Assembly: GCA_020442095.1 (NCBI GenBank)
Contig: JAGRKY010000112.1
Location: 1-33,933, forward strand
DNA: 33,933 bases
Direction: 5' to 3'
Source: Bauldia sp.
GTDB taxonomy: Bacteria > Pseudomonadota > Alphaproteobacteria > Rhizobiales > Kaistiaceae
Shown: piece by piece, positions 15,486 through 23,866 of the stretch
How positions within the stretch are numbered: position 1 is the first letter of the stretch
Layout: the number at the start of each line of letters is the position of its first letter
Notes under the pieces: generated by a model
What the model was told of the DNA's origin: nothing
The model's input: the letters and a program-made list of their open reading frames with translations, nothing else
Database searches by the model: none
Made by a program: the position numbers and the translations under genes

Positions 15486-16259
15486 ATGGGTGCGGCTGAT
15501 TTGTATCGGCTCGACGGTCGCGTCGCTGTGGTTACTGGCGCAGCGCGAGGGATCGGCGAAGTCATTTCCCGTCATCTGGGCGAGCTCGGCGCGACCGTCG
15601 TCATGGCGGACAGGCTCCCCCTGGTCGAGCAGACGGCCGCGACCCTCGCGGACGAGGGGATCAAGACTGCCTGGGATCTGCTCGACGTGACCGATCGACA
15701 GGGCGTCGACGACTTCGTTGCCCGCGTCGTCGAGCGGCACGGCGCCATCGACTGTCTGGTCGCCAATGCAGGCGTCGCGAACGAAGCCCTGACCGTCGAT
15801 CACACCGACGAGCAGTGGCGGCAGGTCATGGACGTCAATTGCGACGGCGTCTTCTACGTCCTTCGCGCCGTCGGGCGGCAGATGGTCAAGCAGCAGCGCG
15901 GATCGATCGTCGCGATTTCTTCGATCGCCGGCGTCAAATACGTGAGGCCCGAGCGCCATCTGGGCTACGACGTCAGCAAGGCGGCCGTCGCGCATATGTG
16001 TCGCGTGCTGGGCTGCGAGTGGGCGCCAGAAGGCGTGCGCGTCAACGCCGTGGGCCCGGGCTATACCGACACCGAGATGCTGGCGGAAGTCGGCCGCGCC
16101 AAGCCTGAAGTCCTCAAGATGTGGCTCGACGATATTCCGATGGGCCGGTTGCTCGACCGGCGCGAGATCGCGAGCTCCGTAGCATTCCTCCTTTCAGATG
16201 CGGCAAGCGGAATCACGGGTCATCTGCTGATGGCCGACGCAGGATATTCCGTTTCGTAG
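15486..16259 (+). CDS. SDR family oxidoreductase (SDR4)
   Basis: A 257-residue classical SDR starting at 15486, with GGGAGGAAG immediately upstream; a GTG nine codons earlier lacks such a site. TGAARGIG is at residues 17-24, NAG at 94-96, catalytic Ser145 or Ser146, Tyr161 and Lys165 (YDVSK). The end reads TGHLLMADAGY, a slight variant of the usual VDGG. Asp42 (MADR) at the end of strand 2 suggests NAD(H). It heads the plus-strand unit and is followed after 112 bp by the importer 2 permease, so it probably oxidises what importer 2 brings in. It is not a close copy of SDR1-3. Confidence 0.9.
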   Translation: MGAADLYRLDGRVAVVTGAARGIGEVISRHLGELGATVVMADRLPLVEQTAATLADEGIKTAWDLLDVTDRQGVDDFVARVVERHGAIDCLVANAGVANEALTVDHTDEQWRQVMDVNCDGVFYVLRAVGRQMVKQQRGSIVAISSIAGVKYVRPERHLGYDVSKAAVAHMCRVLGCEWAPEGVRVNAVGPGYTDTEMLAEVGRAKPEVLKMWLDDIPMGRLLDRREIASSVAFLLSDAASGITGHLLMADAGYSVS

Positions 16260-16371
16260 ACCGATCGCGCGGGCAACGAAGCATCCGCCGCCCGTTTTCA
16301 CGCCCCATGGCGCGTTCCTGCCGGGATCACAGCAAGTGACGCGTGCCTGTTTTGAGCAGTGGTGAATGAAT

Positions 16372-17580
16372 ATGAGCGACAACAGCACCGGCGTGCTTGT
16401 TCAATCTGAAAAGAAGCCTCCTTTGCTGTCGCGGGTCGCCGGGCTGATTGCCGGCGAGTGGCGCTATGTCCCGATTGTCGTTGCCATCATTCTGATCTGG
16501 CTCTTCTTTTCGGTCCAGAATCCCGCCTTCATTTCTCCGCGCAACCTGTCGAACCTGGTGCTTCAGAGCGTCGTCACGGGCATGCTGGCGCTGGGGCTGG
16601 TGCCGGTCCTGCTGATCGCCCAGATCGATATGTCGGTCGCTGCGATGAGCGCCGTGGCCGCGACCATTGCCGGCCAGTTGCTCCTGGTCGACGACGTGTC
16701 GGTATGGGTGGCGATCGGCGCGGGGCTCCTGTTCGGCGGCGTTGTCGGCTTCCTGCAAGGTCGCTGGATCACCTGGACCCGGACGCCGGCATTTCTGGTG
16801 ACCTTCGGCGTCTCGCTGGCGCTGGCCGCCCTCCAGCTCGTGCTCCTGCCGGCAACCGGGCAGATCAATCTCTACGGGACCGACATAACCTTTCTGGCCG
16901 GTGCCTATCTGCCGGCCCATCTGAGCTGGATCCTCGTCGCCGCCACCGTCGCCGGCTTCATCGCCTTCCGCGTGTCGACGCTGGTGGACGCCCGCAAGGC
17001 CGGCCTCTCGGCGACGGTGATGCGGACCGTCGCGATCCCAAGCATCGCTCTCATCGCCGGCCTCGTCGTCGCGGTGATGGCACTCAACTCGCACAATGGC
17101 GTGCCGGTCGCGCTGCTGCTGTTCATCGTCCCGATCGTCGCGCTCGCCTATGTCGGCTCGCACACCAAGTTCGGCCTCTATCTCTTCGCTACCGGCGCCA
17201 ATCCGAGCGCCGTCGCCCGTGCCGGCATCAATGTCGACCGCATCCGGATAACCGCGTTCATCATCTGCGGCGTATTCGCGGCCTTTGGCGGCATCCTGGG
17301 CGCGTCACGCCTGCTTGGCGTCTCGGCGCAATCCTCGGGCATGGGGACACTGCTGCTCGAGGCGATCACCGCGGCGGTGGTTGGAGGCACCAGCCTGTTC
17401 GGCGGCCGGGGCTCGCCCTGGTCCGCTCTGTTCGGCGCGCTTGCCATCACGAGCATCTCCAACGGCATCGACCTGCTCGGCCTCGGCACGGAAGTGAAGC
17501 TCGCCACCCAGGGACTGGTTCTGGTGCTGGCCACCTCCGTCGACTCGGTAGCGAGCCGCATAGCGAACAACGCCGAATAG
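16372..17580 (+). CDS. XylH-like ABC transporter permease (importer 2)
   Basis: A 402-residue inner-membrane permease. It is longer than RbsC and of XylH size, with about ten or more hydrophobic segments starting near residue 33. Signatures are LIAQIDMSVAAMSA after the third segment, RTPAFLVTFGVSLAL, FATGANPSAVARAGINVDR and AVVGGTSLFGGRGSP. ATG codons occur at 16366 and 16372; the second is preferred because GGTGA lies 7 bp before it. An unrelated longer frame overlaps it and continues into the binding protein, but its permease part is only the out-of-phase shadow. It is the only permease of this unit, so the channel is likely a homodimer. Confidence 0.9.
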   Translation: MSDNSTGVLVQSEKKPPLLSRVAGLIAGEWRYVPIVVAIILIWLFFSVQNPAFISPRNLSNLVLQSVVTGMLALGLVPVLLIAQIDMSVAAMSAVAATIAGQLLLVDDVSVWVAIGAGLLFGGVVGFLQGRWITWTRTPAFLVTFGVSLALAALQLVLLPATGQINLYGTDITFLAGAYLPAHLSWILVAATVAGFIAFRVSTLVDARKAGLSATVMRTVAIPSIALIAGLVVAVMALNSHNGVPVALLLFIVPIVALAYVGSHTKFGLYLFATGANPSAVARAGINVDRIRITAFIICGVFAAFGGILGASRLLGVSAQSSGMGTLLLEAITAAVVGGTSLFGGRGSPWSALFGALAITSISNGIDLLGLGTEVKLATQGLVLVLATSVDSVASRIANNAE

Positions 17581-17642
17581 GAAATCACAACCAGAAGAAG
17601 ACGACGTCGCGGAAGAAGTCAGGTTCTCAACAGGAGGAGACA

Positions 17643-18728
17643 ATGAAAGCATCGACACTATTTGCTGCCGCAGTCATCGTGGCAGGAACCTCGGTCAGCT
17701 CGTTCGCGCTCGAGCCCGATCCGTCGCTGACAGGCACGGTCTATTTCATGCTGCCCAACTTCACGACGGTGCGCTTCGTCCAGAAGGACGCCCCCGCCTT
17801 CGTCGAAGCGATGAAGAAATACGCCCCGAACATCGAGGTGACCGTCGTCAACGGCGAAAGCAACCCGGCCCAGCAGCAGTCGCAGGCCGAGGCGGCGATC
17901 ACCGACGGCGCCAAGGCGATCGTCCTGGTGGCGGCGGATCCCTCGCTTGCCAGCTCGATCCTGTTCACCGCCGAGAAGGCCGGAACGCCGCTGATCGCCT
18001 ACGAGCATGAGGCGAGCGGCGGCCCGGTGACCTACTACACGCAGTTCGGCGCGCTGAAGGTCGGTCAGGCGCAGGGCAAGAATGCCGCCGCCGCGTTGTC
18101 CCAAGGCGGGCCCTACAAGATCGCCCGGCTCTACGGCAACAAGGGCGACTATTATACCCGGGCGACCAAGGAGGGGCAGGATGAAGCCCTCCAGCCGCTG
18201 ATCGACTCCGGCCAGATCGAAGTGGTCTGCGAGGACTATGTTCCGAACTGGAACCCGTCCGAAGCCCAGCGCATCATGGAGCAGTGCCTGACCAAGACGA
18301 ATGCCGATTTCTCGGCGATCGTCGCCTCCAACGACGGCACGGCGGAAGGCGCACTCGCCGCTCTCGTGTCGCAGGGGCTCGCCGGACAGGTGAAGATCCT
18401 CGGCGGCCAGGACGCGAATGTCGCCACGTTGCAGAACATCCTGCTCGGCCTGCAGCACGGCACCGTCCTGAAGACCTATTCGCTGCTTGCCGACAGCGCC
18501 GCCCGTCTCGTCGTCGCCGCGCTGCATGGCGAGGATCCGGAGCCGGGTCACATCAACGGCGAGTTCGACAATGGCTATGCCAAGATTCCGACCGCCTTCA
18601 TCGACGTCACGATGATCGACAAGTCCAATGTCGGCGACGTGGTGGATGCCGGCGTGTGGACCTGGGCCGACATCTGCACGGGGCCGGCCGCGAAGACGCC
18701 GGAGTGCGAGGCGCATACCGCTGAATGA
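17643..18728 (+). CDS. periplasmic substrate-binding protein (importer 2), XylF-like
   Basis: A 361-residue ribose-class binding protein. The start at 17643 is fixed by AGGAGGAGA and begins a clear signal peptide (MKAST, hydrophobic core, cleavage after SSFA before LEPD). The mature chain has the usual two-lobe pattern: NPAQQQSQAEAAITDGAKAIVL in lobe 1, ARLYGNKGDYYTRATKEG near the hinge, ASNDGTAEGALAAL and ILGGQDANVATLQNI in lobe 2, as in xylose-type proteins. The ligand is probably a sugar or polyol. An intrinsic terminator follows the stop, so its transcript should exceed that of the ATPase. Confidence 0.92.
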   Translation: MKASTLFAAAVIVAGTSVSSFALEPDPSLTGTVYFMLPNFTTVRFVQKDAPAFVEAMKKYAPNIEVTVVNGESNPAQQQSQAEAAITDGAKAIVLVAADPSLASSILFTAEKAGTPLIAYEHEASGGPVTYYTQFGALKVGQAQGKNAAAALSQGGPYKIARLYGNKGDYYTRATKEGQDEALQPLIDSGQIEVVCEDYVPNWNPSEAQRIMEQCLTKTNADFSAIVASNDGTAEGALAALVSQGLAGQVKILGGQDANVATLQNILLGLQHGTVLKTYSLLADSAARLVVAALHGEDPEPGHINGEFDNGYAKIPTAFIDVTMIDKSNVGDVVDAGVWTWADICTGPAAKTPECEAHTAE

Positions 18729-18743
18729 AGCCGCGACTGACTG

Positions 18744-18773
18744 GCCGGCAGCGAAAGCTGCCGGCTTCTTTTT
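18744..18773 (+). terminator. intrinsic terminator after the importer 2 binding-protein gene
   Basis: GCCGGCAGC (18744-18752), a GAAA tetraloop and GCTGCCGGC (18757-18765) form a perfect 9-bp stem followed by TTCTTTTT. It starts 15 bp after the binding-protein stop and 68 bp before the ATPase ATG, inside the operon. It should act as a partial terminator that lowers ATPase expression and protects the upstream mRNA. Confidence 0.85.
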
Positions 18774-18811
18774 CGCCTACATGCATTGATCCAGAGACGC
18801 GGAGTTGACCC

Positions 18812-19621
18812 ATGGTTCCAGAATTGACCGAAGGCGCTGTCGGCGACGCTTCTGAAGGATCCGCGGGCGTCACTCCGATTCTCGAATTGCGCGGCGTGTC
18901 GAAGCACTTCGGCGGCGTGACCGCGCTCGACAGTGTCGACCTCAAGGTCAACCCGAGCGAGATCCTGGCGATCGTCGGGGACAACGGCGCCGGGAAGTCG
19001 ACGCTGATCAAGGCCATCTCCGGCATGCAGCCGCCGGATTCCGGCTCGTTCTTCTTCAATGGCAGTCCGGTCGAGATCCGGACGCCGCACGATGCGAGCG
19101 ACGTCGGCATCGAGACCGTCTATCAGGACCTCGCTCTCTGCGACAACCTGGACACCGTCCAGAACCTCTTCCTGGGCAACGAGATCACGACGTCGATCGC
19201 GACGGGCCGCCGGCTCAACCATGCCCTGATGGAAAAGATCGCGGCTGAATCGCTGAAAGACCTCGGGGTGACCACCATCCGCTCGCTGCGGACGCCGGCC
19301 GGCCGCCTCTCGGGCGGACAACGCCAGGGCATAGCGATCTGCAGATGCATCATCCGCGAGCCGAAGGTGGTGCTTCTCGACGAGCCGACGGCAGCGCTCG
19401 GTGTCGAGCAGCGCCAGGGCGTCGTCCGGCTGATCCGGCGGCTGAAGTCGGAGAGCAGGTCGGTCATCGTCATCTCGCACGACCTGCATGACGTCGTCCT
19501 CGAGGTCGCGGACCGCGTCGCGGTCCTTCGCCTCGGACGGAAGGTCGCCGAGTTCGAACGCAGCCAGATCAATGCCGCCGACCTGGTCGCGGCGATCACT
19601 GGCATTCACGCTTCCAACTAA
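18812..19621 (+). CDS. single-domain sugar-type ABC ATP-binding protein (importer 2)
   Basis: A 269-residue ATPase with one complete nucleotide-binding domain: Walker A GDNGAGKST (56-64), Q-loop VYQD (103-106), signature LSGGQ (166-170), Walker B VVLLDEP (186-192) and switch His223. It has no second domain, so a homodimer is expected, as in the short-ATPase subgroup of CUT2 importers. The N-terminal 22 residues are acidic and probably disordered. GGAG lies 7 bp before the ATG. It is the last gene of the plus-strand unit, behind the intrinsic terminator, and converges on the importer 3 permease. Confidence 0.92.
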   Translation: MVPELTEGAVGDASEGSAGVTPILELRGVSKHFGGVTALDSVDLKVNPSEILAIVGDNGAGKSTLIKAISGMQPPDSGSFFFNGSPVEIRTPHDASDVGIETVYQDLALCDNLDTVQNLFLGNEITTSIATGRRLNHALMEKIAAESLKDLGVTTIRSLRTPAGRLSGGQRQGIAICRCIIREPKVVLLDEPTAALGVEQRQGVVRLIRRLKSESRSVIVISHDLHDVVLEVADRVAVLRLGRKVAEFERSQINAADLVAAITGIHASN

Positions 19622-19631
19622 AGAATAGAAC

Positions 19632-19671
19632 CGGTCCTGCGGCGAAGGCGCGGCCCGCCGCGCCGGGACCG
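19632..19671. terminator. GC-rich inverted repeat between convergent genes
   Basis: In the 58-bp gap between the two converging importers, CGGTCC (19632-19637) pairs with GGACCG (19666-19671), and inside it GCGGCG (19639-19644) pairs with CGCCGC (19656-19661), with a small bulge. There is no T-tract, so termination in both directions is plausible but not shown. Confidence 0.4.
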
Positions 19672-19679
19672 ACGCGGCG

Positions 19680-20690
19680 TCACGGCGACTTTCCGCTGAT
19701 CCGGCGTCTGCTCTGCCAGGAGCCGAGCGCGCTTCCCAGCGCCGTCAGCACGCCGATCACGATCATCTGGTCCCAGAACTGGGCGCCGAGGATCTCAAGT
19801 CCCTTGACGATCATGGCGATGAGCAACGCGCCGGTGACAGAACGGAGGATGCCACCTTCGCCGCCGGTCAGCGCCGTGCCGCCGAGCACCACCGCGCCGA
19901 TGATCTGCAAGAGCAGCGGATCGCCCGCGGTCGGGGAGGCCGAGCCGAGGCGCATCATGAAGACGAATGCGGCGAGTCCGCCGAGGAAACCGGATATTGC
20001 GTAGATCAGGAACGTCAGGCGCTTGACGTTGATGCCCGAGAAGGACGCACCGCGCGGATTCGATCCCGTGAGATAGATCTTCTGGCCGAACGCCGTGCGG
20101 CTCAGCATGAAGCCGATGACGGCGCAGACGCAGAGACCGACCACGAAGACCAGGGGAATGCCGAGGAAATTCATCCGGCCGGCTTCGAGGAGGACCTTGG
20201 GCAGTTTCCCGACGGAGCGGCCGCCGGTTATCAGGAAACCGAGGGCGCGGACCGTCAACAGCGTGCCGAAGGTCATGATGAACGGCTGGATGCCGAGCCG
20301 CGCGATGCCGAATCCGTTGATCGCGCCGACCGCCGCGCCGACGGCCAGGCACGCCAGGAAACCCAGCACCGCGGAATCGGTGGCATGCATCACAAAGGCG
20401 CCGCAGATCGAGGCGAGGCCGATGATCGCGCCGATCGAGAGATCGATGCCGCCGATGAGAAGGACGAGGGTTTCGGCAGAGACCGCGATCAGGATCACGG
20501 AGAGCTGCCGCATGATGTTCTGCGCGTTGGGGACGGAGGCGAAGCCGTCGACGCTGAGCGACAGAAGCACGCCTGCGATGATCACGACCGGCAGCATCGG
20601 CAGGTCGCGGAACACGCTCATCAGGGAAAAGCCTGGCGCGTTTGCGCGCGCCAGGCCGGAGTTATCATTCCGGGACATGCCAGTCGACAT
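19680..20690 (-). CDS. ribose-type ABC transporter permease (importer 3, second permease)
   Basis: A 336-residue RbsC-like inner-membrane protein. Signatures are LLIGGIDLSIGAIIGL, LGIQPFIMTFGT, YLTGSNPRGASFSGINVKR and AVVLGGTALTGGEGG. The start at 20690 (MSTGMSRND) is preferred over the internal ATG at 20678 because GAGGG lies about 10 bp upstream; the choice is not firm. The gene lies 28 bp after the second binding-protein gene and ends the minus-strand unit. It is a different paralogue from the permease at 22865-23866, so importer 3 has either a heterodimeric channel or two alternative channels sharing one ATPase. Confidence 0.9.
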   Translation of the reverse strand: MSTGMSRNDNSGLARANAPGFSLMSVFRDLPMLPVVIIAGVLLSLSVDGFASVPNAQNIMRQLSVILIAVSAETLVLLIGGIDLSIGAIIGLASICGAFVMHATDSAVLGFLACLAVGAAVGAINGFGIARLGIQPFIMTFGTLLTVRALGFLITGGRSVGKLPKVLLEAGRMNFLGIPLVFVVGLCVCAVIGFMLSRTAFGQKIYLTGSNPRGASFSGINVKRLTFLIYAISGFLGGLAAFVFMMRLGSASPTAGDPLLLQIIGAVVLGGTALTGGEGGILRSVTGALLIAMIVKGLEILGAQFWDQMIVIGVLTALGSALGSWQSRRRISGKSP

Positions 20691-20718
20691 CCTGGTCCAA
20701 CCCTCGGCCGGTATGGCC

Positions 20719-21699
20719 TTACGGGCAGCCCCAGACTTCGCCCATGGTCTGGTCGAAGTTGCTCGCCATGTACTCGGTACCGGGGAGGAACTGGATGCGG
20801 TCATCCCCTTCCGGCTTCTTGTCGTTCTTGGCGATGTCGATGATCACCTCGATCGTCTTCCGGGACATCAGCGGGACCGGCTGCGCATAGCCGGCGTCCA
20901 TCCAGCCGTCCTTGACCGCCGCGCAACCCTGCGGATCGCCGTCGACCGACAGGACGATGACATGATCGGCATCGCCCACCTGCTTGTAGCGGTTGACCTT
21001 CTGGAGGGCGGCCCAGACCGGCGGGAGCAGACCATCGCTGGCCGAGAACACCGCCCCAAGGTCGGGGTTGGCCTGGAGGGCGTTCTCCATGCCGGCAACC
21101 ACCGGCTCCGGACGCCACTCGGTCGGGATCTCCGAGACGATCACGATATTGGGATGGTCGGCGATGCCTTCCTTGAACCCCTGATCGCGGCCCTGACCGT
21201 TGTTGTGGCTCAGCGCGCCCTGAAGATCGACGACCTTGGTCGGCTTGTCGCCGACCAGCGCGACGAGGCGCTTGCCGGCATTCAGGCCGTCGGCATGGGG
21301 ATCGGCGCCGATATGGAAATCGACGGTATCGGTCTCGGCCGGGGCCTGGTCGGCGGTGACGAAGGGGATGCCGGCGTCATGCGCGCGCGCGATGTCCTGG
21401 AGCACCGCCTCGTAGTCCCACGGAATCGAGATGATGCCGTCGACGCCCTGGGCGATGCAGGTGTCGATCTGCGACGACTGGCGCTGGGCGTCCTCGCCGG
21501 CGACCTGCTCGACCAGCTCGACGCCGAGATCCTCCGCCGCTATCCGCCAGTATTTCAGCTGTCCCTCGCGGAAGGCGTTCATCTTGTCCAGCGAGAGGCA
21601 GATCTTGATTCCCGCGCCGGGCTTGTCCTGTGCATCAGCGGGCGCTGAAACCAGGACCAGGGCGCTCAACGCGGCAAGTCCAATACCAAACTTCTTCAT
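20719..21699 (-). CDS. periplasmic substrate-binding protein (importer 3, tandem copy 2)
   Basis: A 326-residue ribose-class binding protein with signal peptide (MKKFGIGL, hydrophobic core, cleavage after ADA before QDKP). GGGAGGAAC precedes the ATG. It is about 84% identical by hand count to the neighbouring protein at 21762-22745, with no gaps until the last residue. Invariant blocks include CLSLDKMNAFREGQ, EDLGVELVEQVAGEDAQRQS, IPWDYEAVLQDIARAHDAG and VPTEWRPE-like segments. Differences concentrate in the signal peptide, around residues 259-283 and in the last 20 residues. The ligand is unknown; the divergence may tune specificity or partner choice. Confidence 0.92.
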   Translation of the reverse strand: MKKFGIGLAALSALVLVSAPADAQDKPGAGIKICLSLDKMNAFREGQLKYWRIAAEDLGVELVEQVAGEDAQRQSSQIDTCIAQGVDGIISIPWDYEAVLQDIARAHDAGIPFVTADQAPAETDTVDFHIGADPHADGLNAGKRLVALVGDKPTKVVDLQGALSHNNGQGRDQGFKEGIADHPNIVIVSEIPTEWRPEPVVAGMENALQANPDLGAVFSASDGLLPPVWAALQKVNRYKQVGDADHVIVLSVDGDPQGCAAVKDGWMDAGYAQPVPLMSRKTIEVIIDIAKNDKKPEGDDRIQFLPGTEYMASNFDQTMGEVWGCP

Positions 21700-21761
21700 G
21701 TCAGTTCCTCCCTCAGATAGTGGCACTAAGCCAAACCAGAATTGCGCTCTGCGCCGGGGCT

Positions 21762-22745
21762 CTAGTTCGAGCATCCCCAGACGCTGGCTTCAGTCTCAGC
21801 GAGATTGTCCTTGGTGTATTCGACGCCCGGCATGAGCTCGATCCGCGCATCGCCTTCCGGCTTCTTGTCGTTCTTGGCGATGTCGACAACGACTTCGAGG
21901 GTGCGGCGCGTCATTTGAGCGATGGGTGTTGCATAGCCGGCATCCATCCAGCCTTCCCTCACGGCCCTGCAGCCTTGTGGATCGCCGTCGATGGAGAGAA
22001 TGACGACGTGATCCGGATCGCCGACGGGCTTGTAGCGGTCGACCTTCTGCAGCGCGGCCCAGACGGGTGGCAGGAGGCCATCCGTGGCGGCAAAGACGGC
22101 GCCGAGATCAGGGTTCGCCTGCAGCGCGTTCTCCATCCCGGCCACGACCGGCTCAGGACGCCATTCCGTGGGAACCTCCGAGACGATCACGATGTTCGGA
22201 TGGTCGGCGATGCCTTCCTTGAACCCTTGATCGCGGCCCTGACCATTCACGGCGCTGAGCGCGCCCTGAAGGTCAACGACCTTGGTCGGCTTGTCGCCGA
22301 CCAGCGCGACGAGCCGCTTTCCCGCAGTCAGCCCATCGGCGTAAGGATCGCCGCCGATGTGGAAGTCGACGGTGTCGGTTTCCGCCGGGGCCTGGTCGGC
22401 GGTGATGAAGGGGATGCCGGCGTCATGCGCACGCGCGATGTCCTGCAGCACCGCCTCGTAGTCCCACGGGATCGAGACGATGCCGTCCACGCCCTGGGCG
22501 ATGCAGGTGTCGATCTGCGACGACTGGCGTTGGGCGTCCTCGCCGGCGACCTGCTCGACCAGCTCGACGCCGAGATCCTCCGCCGCAGCGCGCCAGAATT
22601 TCACCTGACCCTCACGGAAGGCATTCATCTTGTCCAGCGAGAGGCAGACCTTCAATCCCGCGCCGGGTTTGTCCTGGGCAGCGAGAGGAGACGACATCAG
22701 GGCCAAAGCGCTGAGAGCGGCGAGCCCGATTCCTGCTTTCTTCAT
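21762..22745 (-). CDS. periplasmic substrate-binding protein (importer 3, tandem copy 1)
   Basis: A 327-residue binding protein with signal peptide (MKKAGIGLAALSALALMSSPLAAQ). GGAAGGAAA lies before the ATG at 22745. It is the tandem paralogue of 20719-21699, 62 bp upstream. DNA identity is uneven: the segment coding residues about 57-85 is almost identical (one difference in roughly 80 bp around 22507-22590 against 21461-21540), while third-position changes are common elsewhere. That hints at local gene conversion. A 119-bp gap separates it from the preceding permease gene, longer than other gaps in this unit, and may hold an internal promoter or processing site. Confidence 0.92.
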   Translation of the reverse strand: MKKAGIGLAALSALALMSSPLAAQDKPGAGLKVCLSLDKMNAFREGQVKFWRAAAEDLGVELVEQVAGEDAQRQSSQIDTCIAQGVDGIVSIPWDYEAVLQDIARAHDAGIPFITADQAPAETDTVDFHIGGDPYADGLTAGKRLVALVGDKPTKVVDLQGALSAVNGQGRDQGFKEGIADHPNIVIVSEVPTEWRPEPVVAGMENALQANPDLGAVFAATDGLLPPVWAALQKVDRYKPVGDPDHVVILSIDGDPQGCRAVREGWMDAGYATPIAQMTRRTLEVVVDIAKNDKKPEGDARIELMPGVEYTKDNLAETEASVWGCSN

Positions 22746-22864
22746 CTTCGGTTTCCTTCCTAACGGATCATGTTTTTTGGTTGCGTCTGTAGCAGTCCGT
22801 GGACGTCTATCCCGTTATGCGCCGGCATCTCCCTCGTTGATCTGGTGACAAGGAGCGAATTAAT

Positions 22865-23866
22865 TCACCGTGATGTTCGTTTTCCAAGTATTACATCGGC
22901 AATCACGGCGACGATTAGTATCAATCCCTTGACGACGTCGTAGATGTAGACGGATGCGTTGATGAGATTTAGGCCGTTGTCTATGACGACGAGGAGGATC
23001 GCGCCGAGAATACTTCCGAGCACCGAGCCGCGGCCGCCCATCAGGCTCGTGCCGCCAAGAACGACGGCGGTGATCACGGTGAATTCGAAACCGACGCCGA
23101 GTCCCGCCTGAAGGGTCCCGACACGGCCGATGATGATCAGCCCGGCAAGAGCGCCGCAGAAACCCGCGACCCCGAAGGCGAACACCCGGAGCTTGTTGAC
23201 CGGCAGTCCCGACTCGACCGCGGACCGGGGGGAGCCGCCCATGGCGTAGAGGAATTTCCCCAGCGGCGTCATGTTGAGGATGATCATCGCGACGATGGTG
23301 ACCGCCGCCAGCACGTAGACCGGCAGGCCGACGCCGAGGAAGTCGGTCCGCGCGAGATACATGACCGGGCTGTCGGCAAATGCCTTGTCGCTCGATCCCA
23401 CCATCTTCCAGGCGATGCCGCGGAAGGCGAACATCGTCGCCAGCGTGGCGATGAAGGCATTGATCCTCAGGATGTTGACCAAGAGGCCGTTGAGGATGCC
23501 GAGCCCGGTTCCGATCAGGAGGCCGACCGGATAGACCCAGGCGCTGACCCCGGCCTGCTCGCCGGCGCCGGCGCCGGGGATGACGGCGATCATCCAGGCG
23601 ACCGTCATGGCCAGGGACATCAGCGATCCGATCGAGATGTCGATTTCGCCGATGATCAGCACGAATGTCATTCCGACCGCTGCGATGCCGATGGCGCTCG
23701 CCTGGAGCAGAATGTTGCTGAGGTTGCTCGTCGACAGGAACGGCTCCGACATGCTCGCGAACACGACCGTGACGACGAGCAGCATCAACGCGATCGAGTA
23801 GCGCTGGAGATTGACCGCCCAGTTCCGGCTCATCCGGCTATCGGCGATTTGCGCGCTGCCGGTCAT
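22865..23866 (-). CDS. ribose-type ABC transporter permease (importer 3, first permease)
   Basis: A 333-residue RbsC-like inner-membrane protein. Signatures are LIIGEIDISIGSLMSL, RINAFIATLATMFAFRG, YAMGGSPRSAVESGLPVNK and AVVLGGTSLMGGRGS. The ATG at 23866 overlaps the ATPase stop (ATGA), fixing the start and indicating translational coupling. An extra loop around GAGAGEQAGVSAWVYP separates two hydrophobic segments. It ends with a short basic tail GKRTSR. Confidence 0.92.
   Translation of the reverse strand: MTGSAQIADSRMSRNWAVNLQRYSIALMLLVVTVVFASMSEPFLSTSNLSNILLQASAIGIAAVGMTFVLIIGEIDISIGSLMSLAMTVAWMIAVIPGAGAGEQAGVSAWVYPVGLLIGTGLGILNGLLVNILRINAFIATLATMFAFRGIAWKMVGSSDKAFADSPVMYLARTDFLGVGLPVYVLAAVTIVAMIILNMTPLGKFLYAMGGSPRSAVESGLPVNKLRVFAFGVAGFCGALAGLIIIGRVGTLQAGLGVGFEFTVITAVVLGGTSLMGGRGSVLGSILGAILLVVIDNGLNLINASVYIYDVVKGLILIVAVIADVILGKRTSR

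Noticed and set aside
16458..18728. A possible permease/binding-protein fusion of 756 residues
   Set aside because: The first part is an out-of-phase reading of the permease gene. The binding protein has its own AGGAGGAGA site, ATG at 17643 and signal peptide.
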